Positions 13,845 through 22,640 of a stretch of DNA of 29,594 bases are shown one piece after another. A program made the translations under genes and the position numbers. Origin of the DNA: Bacillota bacterium (GTDB taxonomy: Bacteria; Bacillota; Clostridia; Lachnospirales; Lachnospiraceae); NCBI GenBank assembly GCA_023415055.1, contig JAEZLZ010000012.1, positions 1-29,594 of the forward strand, given 5' to 3'. How positions within the stretch are numbered: position 1 is the stretch's first letter; every line of letters begins with the position of its first letter. The notes below the pieces were generated by a model. That model saw only the letters and a list, made by a program, of their open reading frames with translations, searched no databases and was not told the DNA's origin.

Positions 13845-15065
13845 ATGATTAATATTGCGGTCTTGGGATATGGTACAATTGGTTCCGGAGTAGTAGAGGT
13901 GCTTGGAATCAATGGAGAAAGCATTAAGAAAAGAGCAGGAGATCAAATTAATATTAAATATGTGCTGGATCTTAGAGAATTTCCGGGTGATCCGATCATG
14001 GAAAAGCTTGTTCATGATATTAATGTTATCTTAGAAGATCCTGAGATTAAAGTTGTTGTCGAGGTCATGGGTGGTGTGGAACCGGCTTACACCTTCGTTA
14101 AGCAGGCACTATTAAAGGGAAAGAGCGTGGTTACCTCCAATAAAGAATTAGTCGCTAAGCATGGAGCGGAACTCTTGGATCTGGCCAAGGAGCGCAGTTT
14201 AAATTTCCTGTTTGAAGCAAGTGTCGGTGGAGGAATACCGATCATAAGACCGCTCAACCAATCTCTGACTGCAGATGAAATAGTGGAAATAACCGGTATC
14301 CTAAATGGTACAACAAACTATATACTGTCAAAAATGAGCGAAGATGGTCTGGATTTTGATACAGCACTGGCAAATGCTCAGAAAATGGGATATGCGGAAC
14401 GTAACCCGGCAGCAGATGTGGAAGGGCATGATGCTTGTCGTAAAATCGCAATATTATCCTCTCTTGCTTTTGGCATGCAGGTGGATTTTGAAGATATTTA
14501 TACAGAAGGAATTACGAAGATTACCGATACCGACATCAAGTATGCCAAGGCACTGGGTGCAAGAGTAAAGCTATTTGCTTCCAGTATCCGAGGGAATAAT
14601 TCTCATGTTCATGCGATGGTGGCACCGGTAATGATTAAAGCAAATCATCCACTTTTCAGCGTAAACGATGTATTTAACGGAATTTTTGTAAGAGGTAATG
14701 TCATCGGAGATGTTATGTTCTACGGAAGCGGCGCAGGTAAACTGCCGACTGCAAGCGCAGTCGTGGCGGACGTAGTAGATGCTGCAAAGCATATTGGTAA
14801 GAATATTTGGACGATATGGAGCAGCAAGAAGCTGGAGCTTACCGATATTAATCAGGTACAGAACCGTTTTTTTATTCGTGTTGCGAAGGACTTGCGGGAA
14901 GCAAAGGAAGAAGTGACTCAGCTGTTTGGAGAGGTTGAGGAAGTATCCATTCCGGAGATCAACGGAGAATATGCCTTTATCACAGAAAGTATCTCCGAGC
15001 AGGAGCTGAAAGAAAAGAAAGAATTGCTAAACGGGATCGTAAGTATCATCCGAGTCCGATTTTAA
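13845..15065 (+). CDS. hom: homoserine dehydrogenase
   Basis: This 406-residue enzyme reduces aspartate semialdehyde to homoserine with NAD(P)H, the branch step towards threonine and methionine. It shows the nucleotide-binding VLGYGTIGSGVVEV (residues 6-19), TSNKELVAKHG, the substrate-site EASVGGGIPIIRPL and the ILNGTTNYIL signature. A C-terminal ACT-like region (about 335-406, NRFFIRVAKD onward) is typical of feedback-regulated enzymes. GGAGGAG lies 7 nt before the ATG. It is second in the operon with the ACT protein, the ApgM-like kinase and aspartate kinase. Confidence 0.96.
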   Translation: MINIAVLGYGTIGSGVVEVLGINGESIKKRAGDQINIKYVLDLREFPGDPIMEKLVHDINVILEDPEIKVVVEVMGGVEPAYTFVKQALLKGKSVVTSNKELVAKHGAELLDLAKERSLNFLFEASVGGGIPIIRPLNQSLTADEIVEITGILNGTTNYILSKMSEDGLDFDTALANAQKMGYAERNPAADVEGHDACRKIAILSSLAFGMQVDFEDIYTEGITKITDTDIKYAKALGARVKLFASSIRGNNSHVHAMVAPVMIKANHPLFSVNDVFNGIFVRGNVIGDVMFYGSGAGKLPTASAVVADVVDAAKHIGKNIWTIWSSKKLELTDINQVQNRFFIRVAKDLREAKEEVTQLFGEVEEVSIPEINGEYAFITESISEQELKEKKELLNGIVSIIRVRF

Positions 15066-15116
15066 AGGAAAGACAGATGTTTTAATATAATTATAAACAG
15101 GAAAGGACTTGATGAT

Positions 15117-16319
15117 ATGAAATACATTGTTGTTCTTGGCGATGGTATGGCCGACGAACCGCTAGCCATGTTGGACAACAGGACACCATTGATGGCGGCG
15201 AATACACCCTGCCTTGATTACCTGGCCAAGCGATCCGAGATCGGTATAGCACATACGATACCGCAGGGGATGAAGCCCGGCAGCGATACAGCCAATCTGG
15301 CTGTCCTTGGTTATAACCCTAAGGTATATTATTCCGGACGCTCGCCGCTTGAGGCGCTTAGTATCGGAGTTGATATGAAGCCGACAGACATAGCTCTGCG
15401 TTGTAATGTCGTAACCTTATCAGAAGAAGAGGGACCCTATGAGCAAAGAACGATTCTTGATCACAGTGCAGGAGAAATCTCAACAGAAGAGGCTGCTGTA
15501 TTAATCGAAGCAGTAAGAAAAGAGTTTGAAAATGATATTTTTAAGTTCTATGTGGGAACCAGTTATCGGCACTTGACCATTTGGGAGAGGGGAGAGGTAA
15601 TCAATTTAGCTCAACCGCATGATATTCTTGGTAAAGTGATCGGTGAATACTTACCTAAGGAACCCGACTTCCGTAATATGATGGTTCGCAGTTTTGACAT
15701 ATTAAATGAGCATCCGATCAACATAGCTCGACAGGCAAAAGGTTTAAATAAAGCAAATTCACTCTGGTTCTGGGGAGCAGGTACGAAACCGGCGCTTACT
15801 TCCTTTAAAGAGAAGAATCAGAAACGTGGCGCAATGATATCTGCGGTGGATCTTTTAAAGGGTATCGCGGTAGGCGCAGGAATGAAGGTAGTCGAGGTGC
15901 CCGGAGCTGACGGAACACTGCATACCAATTATGAAGGGAAAGCGATGGCTTCAGTGAAGGTCCTTCTGGAAGAGAACTATGATTTCGTATATATTCATGT
16001 CGAAGCTCCTGATGAGATGGGGCATCAGGGTAATATAACGAATAAAGTAAAGTCCATAGAATATTTGGATCAAAGGGTGATTAAGATAGTGATGGAGGAG
16101 ATGACAAAGGCCGGAGCAGCTTACCGCATGCTGATTATGCCGGATCATCCGACACCGATTCGCTGTAGAACGCATACCAGTGAGCCTGTACCATATCTGC
16201 TATATGACAGTGAAAAGGAACAGAACCATAGCTGGCTCTATAATGAGGAAGAAGCAAGAAAAAGTGGCAATGAGGTCTTAGAAGGATATACTGTTATTAG
16301 CAAATTGTTTGCGAAATAA
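15117..16319 (+). CDS. ApgM-type phosphoglycerate mutase-like protein, probable homoserine kinase
   Basis: This 400-residue protein is of the archaeal-type, cofactor-independent phosphoglycerate mutase family in the alkaline phosphatase superfamily. The metal and catalytic residues are visible: D9 in VVLGDGMADEP, the nucleophile S56 in KPGSDTANLAVLGY, DEMGHQGN, and MPDHPTPIRCRTHTSEPVPY. The position between homoserine dehydrogenase and aspartate kinase, and the absence of a GHMP-type thrB here, suggest that it phosphorylates homoserine, a role proposed for such genes in some bacteria. A glycolytic mutase remains the formal alternative. GGAAAGGA precedes the ATG. Confidence 0.9.
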   Translation: MKYIVVLGDGMADEPLAMLDNRTPLMAANTPCLDYLAKRSEIGIAHTIPQGMKPGSDTANLAVLGYNPKVYYSGRSPLEALSIGVDMKPTDIALRCNVVTLSEEEGPYEQRTILDHSAGEISTEEAAVLIEAVRKEFENDIFKFYVGTSYRHLTIWERGEVINLAQPHDILGKVIGEYLPKEPDFRNMMVRSFDILNEHPINIARQAKGLNKANSLWFWGAGTKPALTSFKEKNQKRGAMISAVDLLKGIAVGAGMKVVEVPGADGTLHTNYEGKAMASVKVLLEENYDFVYIHVEAPDEMGHQGNITNKVKSIEYLDQRVIKIVMEEMTKAGAAYRMLIMPDHPTPIRCRTHTSEPVPYLLYDSEKEQNHSWLYNEEEARKSGNEVLEGYTVISKLFAK

Positions 16320-16340
16320 GCGAGTGATTAGGAGGCAGCT

Positions 16341-17555
16341 ATGTTAATAGTTAAGAAGTTCGGAGGCACATCCGTCGGTGATAAAGAAAGAATATTCAAT
16401 GTTGCCAGAAGAATTACAGAGGAGCATAAGAAAGGCAATGAGGTAGTGGTTGTCCTGTCTGCAATGGGTAAAACAACCGACGTGTTGCTGGCTCAGGCGA
16501 AGGAGATCAACCCGAATGCATCGAAGAGAGAGCTCGACATGCTGATGGTAACCGGGGAACAGGTATCGGTAGCATTCATGGCAATGGCTTTAGACACCAT
16601 GGGAGTCCCCTCTGTATCACTTAACGCCTATCAGGTAGCAATGCATACCACCAGCGTCTATGGAAATGCCAGGCTAAAACGAATTGATACGGAGAGAATA
16701 CAAAATGAGTTGGAGAGCAAACGTGTCGTAATCGTCACCGGATTCCAAGGTGTGAATAAATTCGATGATTATACTACGCTGGGAAGAGGAGGCTCCGATA
16801 CAACAGCAGTGGCCCTGGCAGCAGCTCTTCATGCAGATGCGTGTGAGATCTATACGGATGTGGATGGAGTATTTACTGCTGATCCAAGAATTGTCCCCAG
16901 TGCAAGTAAGCTGAGTGAAATCACCTATGATGAGATGCTGGAGCTGGCAAGTCTCGGCGCCGGAGTCCTGCATAACCGCTCAGTAGAAATGGCAAAGAAA
17001 TACGGGGTGCAGTTAGTAGTCCGTTCCAGTCTAAATTATTCAGAAGGCACTGTTGTTAAGGAGGAAGTTAAGATGGAAAAGATGCTTGTAAGTGGTGTAG
17101 CTTGTGATAAGAATACGGCACGGATTGCGGTAATCGGATTAGAGGATCAGCCGGGCGTTGCTTTTAAACTTTTCAATCATTTAGCTAATCATAATGTTAA
17201 TGTAGATATCATATTACAGTCGGTTGGCAGAGACGGAACGAAGGATATCAGCTTTACTGTAAAGGAAGATGATCTGGAGGAAGCGGTAGCAATTCTGGAG
17301 AGACATCGTGGTGGTAGTCTCAAGTGTCTGAAGATTGATGTAGAACATGAGGTGGCTAAGGTATCCATCGTAGGTGCAGGTATGATGTCAAATTCCGGCG
17401 TAGCTGCAAAAATGTTTGAAGCTTTATATGATGTCGGTGTCAACATTAAGATGATTAGTACCTCCGAGATCAGAGTTACCGTTCTTATCGATGAAGCTCA
17501 TGTGGAGAAGGCAATGAATGCGATACACGAAAAATTTGCATTATCTCAAATTTAA
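16341..17555 (+). CDS. lysC: aspartate kinase
   Basis: This 404-residue enzyme phosphorylates aspartate, the first step to lysine, threonine and methionine. It shows the kinase KKFGGTSVGD at residues 5-14, LGRGGSDTTAVALA, and the aspartate-site TDVDGVFTADPR. Two C-terminal ACT domains follow (about 265-404; VIGLEDQPGVAFKLFN and VSIVGAGMMSNSGVAAKMF) for feedback by lysine or threonine. GGAGG lies 9 nt before the ATG. It closes the operon, right before a strong terminator. No lysine riboswitch is present upstream, so the co-operonic genes point to a threonine-directed isozyme. That is an inference. Confidence 0.96.
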   Translation: MLIVKKFGGTSVGDKERIFNVARRITEEHKKGNEVVVVLSAMGKTTDVLLAQAKEINPNASKRELDMLMVTGEQVSVAFMAMALDTMGVPSVSLNAYQVAMHTTSVYGNARLKRIDTERIQNELESKRVVIVTGFQGVNKFDDYTTLGRGGSDTTAVALAAALHADACEIYTDVDGVFTADPRIVPSASKLSEITYDEMLELASLGAGVLHNRSVEMAKKYGVQLVVRSSLNYSEGTVVKEEVKMEKMLVSGVACDKNTARIAVIGLEDQPGVAFKLFNHLANHNVNVDIILQSVGRDGTKDISFTVKEDDLEEAVAILERHRGGSLKCLKIDVEHEVAKVSIVGAGMMSNSGVAAKMFEALYDVGVNIKMISTSEIRVTVLIDEAHVEKAMNAIHEKFALSQI

Positions 17556-17603
17556 TAACTTAGTTAATTTGATGCTATTGTATGAAATATATGGTTTTAT
17601 TCG

Positions 17604-17635
17604 AAAAGAGGTGCCTAAGGCACCTCTTTTTATTC
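17604..17635. terminator. bidirectional terminator after lysC
   Basis: Perfect 12-bp arms AAAAGAGGTGCC (17604-17615) and GGCACCTCTTTT (17619-17630) with a TAA loop and T5 or more. It can also stop the convergent minus-strand gene. Confidence 0.93.
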
Positions 17636-17639
17636 ATAT

Positions 17640-17692
17640 AATAGAAAGTTCGCGAAGCGTACTTCTATTGTTTGGTGCCCCTGGCAGGCACA
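17640..17692. repeat. dispersed hairpin repeat, copy 1
   Basis: ATAGAAAGT and ACTTCTAT arms surround CGC-GAA-GCG (17651-17659). A second small hairpin, GTGCC/GGCAC, follows (17675-17692). The 21 bases 17640-17660 recur inverted at 22652-22672. Confidence 0.7.
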
Positions 17693-17706
17693 CGTTTCCT
17701 ATTGAT

Positions 17707-18204
17707 TTATGCTACGGCATTAAAATTCATTCCGCGAAGAAGACTCCCCTCTAAGGATTTTCTGGAACTTTCATAGGGGTTGCCTTCGTTATATCGTATC
17801 TGGGTTCTGGTCGTGCCGCCGGCGATGTATGGGGTTCCGCATTCGGGACAAACTGCCATCTTATATGTCACGGATGCAGAGACTAATTGATTACCGGGTT
17901 GACCTCCTTCTGCTGTGGCATTGGATACATGCTCCTGCTCGTGTGAGGAAACAGCAGCGAAGGATGATTGCGGTGATACATGAGTCGGTGATTGAAAGGA
18001 TACATTTGATTCGTTAGAGACATCCATGTATTTACGATTTTTACAGGTCTGACATTCGGAAGGCTGTGTTTTCTCGACATTCAGAGTGCCCTTCGGGCCA
18101 AGTGGTTTGATATTGCTTACCTTAGTGACAGCAGCTGGGCTGCCAATTATGTTTGTACCTGCAATCGGTATCGAATAATTTGTGTAACCGATAGAACCGA
18201 TCAT
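17707..18204 (-). CDS. HExxH metalloprotease-like protein with CxxC pairs
   Basis: This 165-residue minus-strand gene starts at ATG 18204, with AAAAGGAGGG 6 nt upstream (complement of 18210-18219). It carries H88-E89-Q-E-H92 in the context AAVSSHEQEHVSNA. CQTC (C51/C54) precedes it, and a zinc-ribbon-like CPECG (C119/C122) follows, then YIAGGTTRTQIRY. The region after HEQEH resembles the SprA-related putative metallopeptidase family, where the HExxH pair would bind zinc. There is no signal peptide. The role and substrate are unknown and I do not recognise a named gene. It has its own TTGACC-TATAAT promoter, and its 3' end meets the lysC terminator. Confidence 0.85.
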   Translation of the reverse strand: MIGSIGYTNYSIPIAGTNIIGSPAAVTKVSNIKPLGPKGTLNVEKTQPSECQTCKNRKYMDVSNESNVSFQSPTHVSPQSSFAAVSSHEQEHVSNATAEGGQPGNQLVSASVTYKMAVCPECGTPYIAGGTTRTQIRYNEGNPYESSRKSLEGSLLRGMNFNAVA

Positions 18205-18287
18205 GTCAGCCCTCCTTTTGATTTAAGAGTTCCCAAGTCTATATCCGACGGGAATCGTCTCACGCTGAATATACTTACTCTAGCGTA

Positions 18288-18316
18288 ATTATAGTACGAA
18301 TTTTAGAACTGGTCAA
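18288..18316 (-). promoter_or_regulatory. sigma-A promoter of the HEQEH gene
   Basis: On the minus strand: TTGACC (18316-18311), a 17-bp spacer and perfect TATAAT (18293-18288). Confidence 0.8.
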
Positions 18317-18350
18317 TAGTCCCGGATAGCAGGTTTTTAAGCAATTTCAG

Positions 18351-18379
18351 TTGCTTTTCGAGATAGCGGATGTTATGAT
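18351..18379 (+). promoter_or_regulatory. sigma-A promoter of tex
   Basis: TTGCTT (18351-18356), a 17-bp spacer and TATGAT (18374-18379) with an extended TGt. An AAGCAA/TTGCTT inverted repeat (18339-18356) covers the -35. Confidence 0.7.
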
Positions 18380-18442
18380 TAAAAATGGTAAAAATGTATG
18401 GAAGAACTTCATTGAATGAAAATGTATATAAGGAGTAAGACA

Positions 18443-20788
18443 ATGGATATTTTAAAGCAAATAAAGGAAGAACTCGGCATTCGTATAGAGCAGGTGGAAG
18501 CCGCAGTCAAATTGATTGATGAGGGTAATACTATCCCTTTTATCGCACGATATCGTAAGGAAGCAACCGGTTCTTTGGATGATGAGCAGTTAAGAAATCT
18601 GCATGAGAGACTGCAGTATCTTAGAAATCTCGAGGAGAAGAAGAGCCAGGTGCTTGGCAGCATAGAAGAACAAGGGAAACTTACCGAGGAGCTGAAGGCG
18701 CAGATTCTAGCCGCGACTACATTGGTTGTAGTAGAGGATCTGTATCGTCCTTATCGTCCGAAGAGGAGAACCAAAGCTACAATCGCGAAAGAAAAGGGAC
18801 TGGAGGGGCTGGCAGCAGTTATTACGGCACAAGAGACCAAGGAACCGATTGAAATCGTTGCTAAGGAGTATCTATCCGAGGAGAAGGAGGTCCGTACGAT
18901 TGAAGAAGCCATTGCCGGAGCTCTGGATATTATCGCAGAAGATATCTCCGATGAGGCGGAGCACCGAAGCTATATTCGTGATGTGACTATGAAGGAAGGT
19001 TCTCTTTCTGCCTCGGCAAAGGATGCAAAGCAGGAGTCCGTCTATGAGATGTATTATAATTTTGATGAAGGGCTGCAAAAGTTAGCAGGACATAGAATCC
19101 TTGCCATTAACCGTGGTGAAAATGAGAAGATTCTTACAGTAAAGATATTGGCACCACAGGAGAGAATACTTCGCTATCTGGAAACAAAGGTGATCATTAA
19201 GGATAATCCTTATACCAATGAACTCTTAAGAACTGCCATTGAGGATAGTTATAAGCGTCTGATTGCACCTGCTATCGAGCGTGAGATTCGAAATGAACTT
19301 ACCGAGAAGGCAGAGGACGGAGCAATTAAAGTATTTGGTAAGAACCTGGTACAGCTTCTGATGCAGCCTCCGATCGCTGATCAGGTAGTATTGGGTTGGG
19401 ATCCGGCCTTCCGTACCGGTTGTAAGCTCGCAGTAGTTGACAGTACCGGGAAAGTTCTGGATACGGTTGTCATCTACCCTACCGCACCTCAGAACAAGGT
19501 GGAGGAAGCAAAGCAGGTAGTAAAGAAGCTGATCGATAAATATAATATTACTCTCATCTCAGTAGGCAATGGTACTGCCTCCAGAGAATCAGAGATGGTA
19601 ATTGTAGAATTACTGAAGGAGCTCCATAAACCGGTAAAATATATTATCGTAAATGAAGCCGGAGCATCCGTATATTCTGCAAGTAAACTGGCTACCGAAG
19701 AATTCCCGAATTTTGATGTCGGACAGAGAAGTGCTGCTTCCATCGCCAGAAGACTTCAGGATCCGTTAGCAGAGTTGGTTAAGATCGATCCTCAAAGCAT
19801 CGGTGTCGGACAGTATCAGCATGATATGAATCAGAAGAAGCTTGGCGAGGTACTTTCCGGTGTAGTTGAGGACTGCGTAAATAAGGTAGGTGTTGATCTG
19901 AATACAGCCAGTGTATCCTTGCTTGAGCATGTATCCGGCATCAGCAAGATGATTGCTAAGAATATCGTGGCATACCGAGAAGCTAACGGGCGTTTTCGCA
20001 GCCGTGCAGAGCTTTTAAAGGTAGCAAAGCTTGGACCGAAAGCCTTTGAGCAATGTGCAGGCTTCATGCGTATTCAAGGTGGGGACAACCCTCTGGATGC
20101 CACCGGCGTTCACCCGGAATCCTATGAGGCAACGAAGGCTTTGCTCACAAAACTGGGTCTTTCACTTGAGGATGTGAAGGAGCTTCAGGCTAAGGCGATG
20201 AAGCAGAAATCATCTGAGCCGGCAAAAAAGGCAGAACCGAAGCAGGAGAAGAAGCCGAAGACAATTATGGTAAAGTCACAGGACACAGCGTTCGGAAAGG
20301 CTTTGGCAGCAGCGGTAGGAAATAGTACAATTCCTGCGCAGGAAAATCCGTCCAATACTAAGAATGCGCATGAAGATCAATCCGAGGATATTATCACCAT
20401 CGGAAAGAAGATTAAGGATAAGCACAAGCTTGCCCAGGAACTCGGGGTTGGAGAGATCACCTTGACGGACATTATCAAAGAGCTTGAGAAGCCGGGCAGA
20501 GATCCAAGAGATGAGATGCCTAAGCCGATCCTTCGCACTGACGTACTTGAGATTAAGGATCTGACCGAAGGGATGATATTAAAGGGTACAGTACGAAATG
20601 TAATTGATTTTGGAGCCTTTGTTGATATCGGTGTTCATCAGGATGGTCTGGTCCATATCTCTCAGTTATCTGATAAGAAGTTTGTTAAGCATCCTCTGGA
20701 TGTAGTCAGTGTCGGTGATATCGTGGATGTAAAAGTAATCGGAGTAGACGCTGCCAAGAAAAGAATACAATTATCCATGAAGCTTTAA
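18443..20788 (+). CDS. tex: Tex-family S1 RNA-binding transcription accessory protein
   Basis: This 781-residue protein has the Tex layout: an N-terminal helical region (IPFIARYRKEATGSLDDEQL), a YqgF/RNase H-like domain (VVLGWDPAFRTGCKLAVVD), helix-hairpin-helix repeats (LNTASVSLLEHVSGISKMIA, FRSRAELL) and a C-terminal S1 domain (about 706-781). It binds nucleic acid and influences transcription in the cytosol. A charged low-complexity linker (about 588-690) separates the HhH region from S1, and the protein ends with the S1 fold. The start is ATG 18443, 7 nt after AAGGAG; in-frame upstream codons lie before that ribosome site. The next gene follows at 50 nt with no terminator between. Confidence 0.95.
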   Translation: MDILKQIKEELGIRIEQVEAAVKLIDEGNTIPFIARYRKEATGSLDDEQLRNLHERLQYLRNLEEKKSQVLGSIEEQGKLTEELKAQILAATTLVVVEDLYRPYRPKRRTKATIAKEKGLEGLAAVITAQETKEPIEIVAKEYLSEEKEVRTIEEAIAGALDIIAEDISDEAEHRSYIRDVTMKEGSLSASAKDAKQESVYEMYYNFDEGLQKLAGHRILAINRGENEKILTVKILAPQERILRYLETKVIIKDNPYTNELLRTAIEDSYKRLIAPAIEREIRNELTEKAEDGAIKVFGKNLVQLLMQPPIADQVVLGWDPAFRTGCKLAVVDSTGKVLDTVVIYPTAPQNKVEEAKQVVKKLIDKYNITLISVGNGTASRESEMVIVELLKELHKPVKYIIVNEAGASVYSASKLATEEFPNFDVGQRSAASIARRLQDPLAELVKIDPQSIGVGQYQHDMNQKKLGEVLSGVVEDCVNKVGVDLNTASVSLLEHVSGISKMIAKNIVAYREANGRFRSRAELLKVAKLGPKAFEQCAGFMRIQGGDNPLDATGVHPESYEATKALLTKLGLSLEDVKELQAKAMKQKSSEPAKKAEPKQEKKPKTIMVKSQDTAFGKALAAAVGNSTIPAQENPSNTKNAHEDQSEDIITIGKKIKDKHKLAQELGVGEITLTDIIKELEKPGRDPRDEMPKPILRTDVLEIKDLTEGMILKGTVRNVIDFGAFVDIGVHQDGLVHISQLSDKKFVKHPLDVVSVGDIVDVKVIGVDAAKKRIQLSMKL

Positions 20789-20838
20789 CTCGAGCTAATG
20801 GAAAGGATAGAATACAATAAATAGAAGGGAAGGATCGT

Positions 20839-21591
20839 TTGGAAACACTGTATTGGTGTGCCTTATTCTTAGGCGTTTTATGCACGGGATACTATATTGT
20901 TATCCTTCTATATGCCGGAATGGGAATCAATTTCTCTTGGATCTGGTGCTTCGGGGGAATCAGTGGTCTTGGTTTCAGCCTGATTATAAGATATATCCTT
21001 CGTAGACAGCTATACCTACCGTTCTGGCTTGTGAATCTGGTTTTTTTAATCATTGCTGTTTCGGTGATTGCTTTTCTGGCCTTGGAAAGTTTGCTTGTGT
21101 TTTACTCTCATCAGAAAGCAGGGGCAAACCTAGATTATCTTCTGGTACTCGGTGCGCAAATCAAAGAAAATAAAGTAAGCAAGAATCTCAAAAAGCGGCT
21201 CGATACAGCCTTGATTTATCTGATACAGAATAAAAGAACACAGGTAATTGTGAGTGGAGGAAGAGGTACAAACGAGCTTAATTCAGAGGCTGCAGCAATG
21301 AGAGCGTATCTACTGGATCAGGGTATTGAGTCAGAGCGAATCCTGACGGAAGACCAATCCTCCAATACGACGGAAAACCTTCGATTTAGTAGAAGGTTGA
21401 TCGGACAAAATGCATCGGTTGCTATTGTAACTAATGGATTTCATATTTATCGATCGGTAAAATTAGCAAAAAAGCAGGAGATATCCAGGCTTTATGCACT
21501 GGTCGCTCCTACCGAGCCTGTACTGAGTCTTCATTATTATGTCCGTGAAGCCGTCGGTGTCATAAAGGATTGGCTCAAAGGTAACCTATAG
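20839..21591 (+). CDS. YdcF/SanA/ElyC-type (DUF218) membrane protein
   Basis: This 250-residue protein has three predicted membrane helices (about 4-25, 33-52, 61-89). A DUF218 domain (about 98-240) follows with LDYLLVLGAQI, VIVSGGRGTNELNSEAAAM, RILTEDQSSNTTENLRFS and AIVTNGFHIYRS. Members of this family are implicated in envelope integrity and vancomycin sensitivity in enterobacteria; the biochemical activity is not settled. The start is TTG 20839 with AAGGGAAGGA just upstream, and no better start is visible. It lies 50 nt after tex without a terminator, so it is probably co-transcribed. The riboswitch unit follows. Confidence 0.88.
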   Translation: METLYWCALFLGVLCTGYYIVILLYAGMGINFSWIWCFGGISGLGFSLIIRYILRRQLYLPFWLVNLVFLIIAVSVIAFLALESLLVFYSHQKAGANLDYLLVLGAQIKENKVSKNLKKRLDTALIYLIQNKRTQVIVSGGRGTNELNSEAAAMRAYLLDQGIESERILTEDQSSNTTENLRFSRRLIGQNASVAIVTNGFHIYRSVKLAKKQEISRLYALVAPTEPVLSLHYYVREAVGVIKDWLKGNL

Positions 21592-21625
21592 CAGAATTTC
21601 CATCGAAAATTATTGTGACCCTGTA

Positions 21626-21654
21626 TTGACAATATCATGATACTGTTGTATGAT
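21626..21654 (+). promoter_or_regulatory. sigma-A promoter of the ribU transcript
   Basis: Perfect TTGACA (21626-21631), a 17-bp spacer and TATGAT (21649-21654). Transcription would start about 20 nt before the riboswitch. Confidence 0.9.
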
Positions 21655-21682
21655 GAAGCTGTAAAAAATGAATAAAGGTAAA

Positions 21683-21807
21683 TTCTTCGGGGCAGGGTGA
21701 AATTCCCGACCGGCGGTAAAGTCCGCGACTCATTGAGGCCTGATAGCCATCAGTGATTGATTTGGTGCAATTCCAAAACCGACAGTAAAGTCTGGATGAG
21801 AGAAGAA
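21683..21807 (+). ncRNA. FMN riboswitch (RFN element)
   Basis: The conserved core is plain: GGGGCAGGGTGAAATTCCCG near the start, ACCGGCGGT, CCGACAGTAAAGTCTGGATG near the end, and closing stem P1 TTCTTC (21683-21688) with GAAGAA (21802-21807). It senses flavin mononucleotide. The downstream terminator can alternatively be disrupted by pairing of its GCCCCGA with the TCGGGGC at the 5' side of the aptamer, as in other transcription-attenuating RFN elements. Confidence 0.97.
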
Positions 21808-21831
21808 AAGCAGATTATTTTGCGATGATTC

Positions 21832-21868
21832 GCCCCGATTTTGATGTATTTAAAATCGGGGTTTTTTT
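21832..21868 (+). terminator. riboswitch-controlled terminator
   Basis: Perfect arms CCCCGATTTT (21833-21842) and AAAATCGGGG (21852-21861), followed by seven T. FMN binding would favour this hairpin and stop ribU transcription. Confidence 0.95.
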
Positions 21869-21928
21869 ATTGCAAAAACGTTTGCACCACCAAGAATTTT
21901 TCCTTTTCAATTAAAAGGAGAGAACGAT

Positions 21929-22591
21929 ATGAAAACAAATGTAGTAACAACTCAAAGAAGAAGCTTATTTTCAACGAAACAAATGGTAACCATTGGTCTA
22001 TTATCTGCTTTGGCTTACGTATTGATGCTGGTCCACCTTCCTTTTAAGTATTTGGGATTTTTGGAGTTTGAGTTCAGCGACATCCCTGCTGTGATTGCAG
22101 CGCTGATCTATGGGCCCTTTGCCGGTGTTTTTGTGGAGTTGGTGAAGAATCTGATTAAAGCTACGACTGCTTCCACCACGGGTATGGTCGGAGAACTGGC
22201 GAATTTTCTGATCAGCAGTGCTTATATCATTCCGGTTGGTGCGTTATATAAGCTCCGTATGAAGAAGAAGCTTCAGGAAGTAACCGTAAGCAATAGTAAA
22301 ACTAAGAGCAGCGGTATTCTGTATATGTTTTTCATTTTTACCGTAGGTACAATAGCGATGGCAGCTACCGGCGCACTTCTTAATTATTATGTTATGCTGC
22401 CGTTATATGCAAAGCTCTTTGGCGGAATGGATGTCATCGTTGGTATTGCATCCAGCAATGTCTCGGCAGTGAAGGATCTGGCAAGCTTGGTCATCATCGG
22501 AATTACACCCTATAATATTGTAAAAGGAATTGGTATATCCGTTCTTGGTTACTATACCTACCGTTTCCTCAAAGGAAGACTGGGCGAATAA
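21929..22591 (+). CDS. ribU: riboflavin ECF transporter S component
   Basis: This 220-residue integral membrane protein is of the RibU family. It has about six hydrophobic segments, the EFSDIPAVIAALIYGP stretch and VELVKNLIKATTASTTGMVGE, both typical of riboflavin-binding S components. It binds riboflavin outside the cell and works with a shared ECF energising module (EcfT and two ATPases) encoded elsewhere. AAAAGGAG lies about 8 nt before the ATG. The FMN riboswitch and terminator directly upstream confirm the substrate class: high FMN shuts off import. Confidence 0.96.
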   Translation: MKTNVVTTQRRSLFSTKQMVTIGLLSALAYVLMLVHLPFKYLGFLEFEFSDIPAVIAALIYGPFAGVFVELVKNLIKATTASTTGMVGELANFLISSAYIIPVGALYKLRMKKKLQEVTVSNSKTKSSGILYMFFIFTVGTIAMAATGALLNYYVMLPLYAKLFGGMDVIVGIASSNVSAVKDLASLVIIGITPYNIVKGIGISVLGYYTYRFLKGRLGE

Positions 22592-22640
22592 TCTCAAGCA
22601 AGGATATCATAGACGAAGAAAAGAAGTAATAGATAAAAAC

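Noticed and set aside
17518..17754. 78-codon frame after lysC
   Set aside because: It overlaps the lysC end, runs through the terminator and the hairpin repeat, and has no ribosome site.
21841..22047. 68-codon frame at the riboswitch terminator
   Set aside because: It begins in the terminator stem and then overlaps ribU in another frame.
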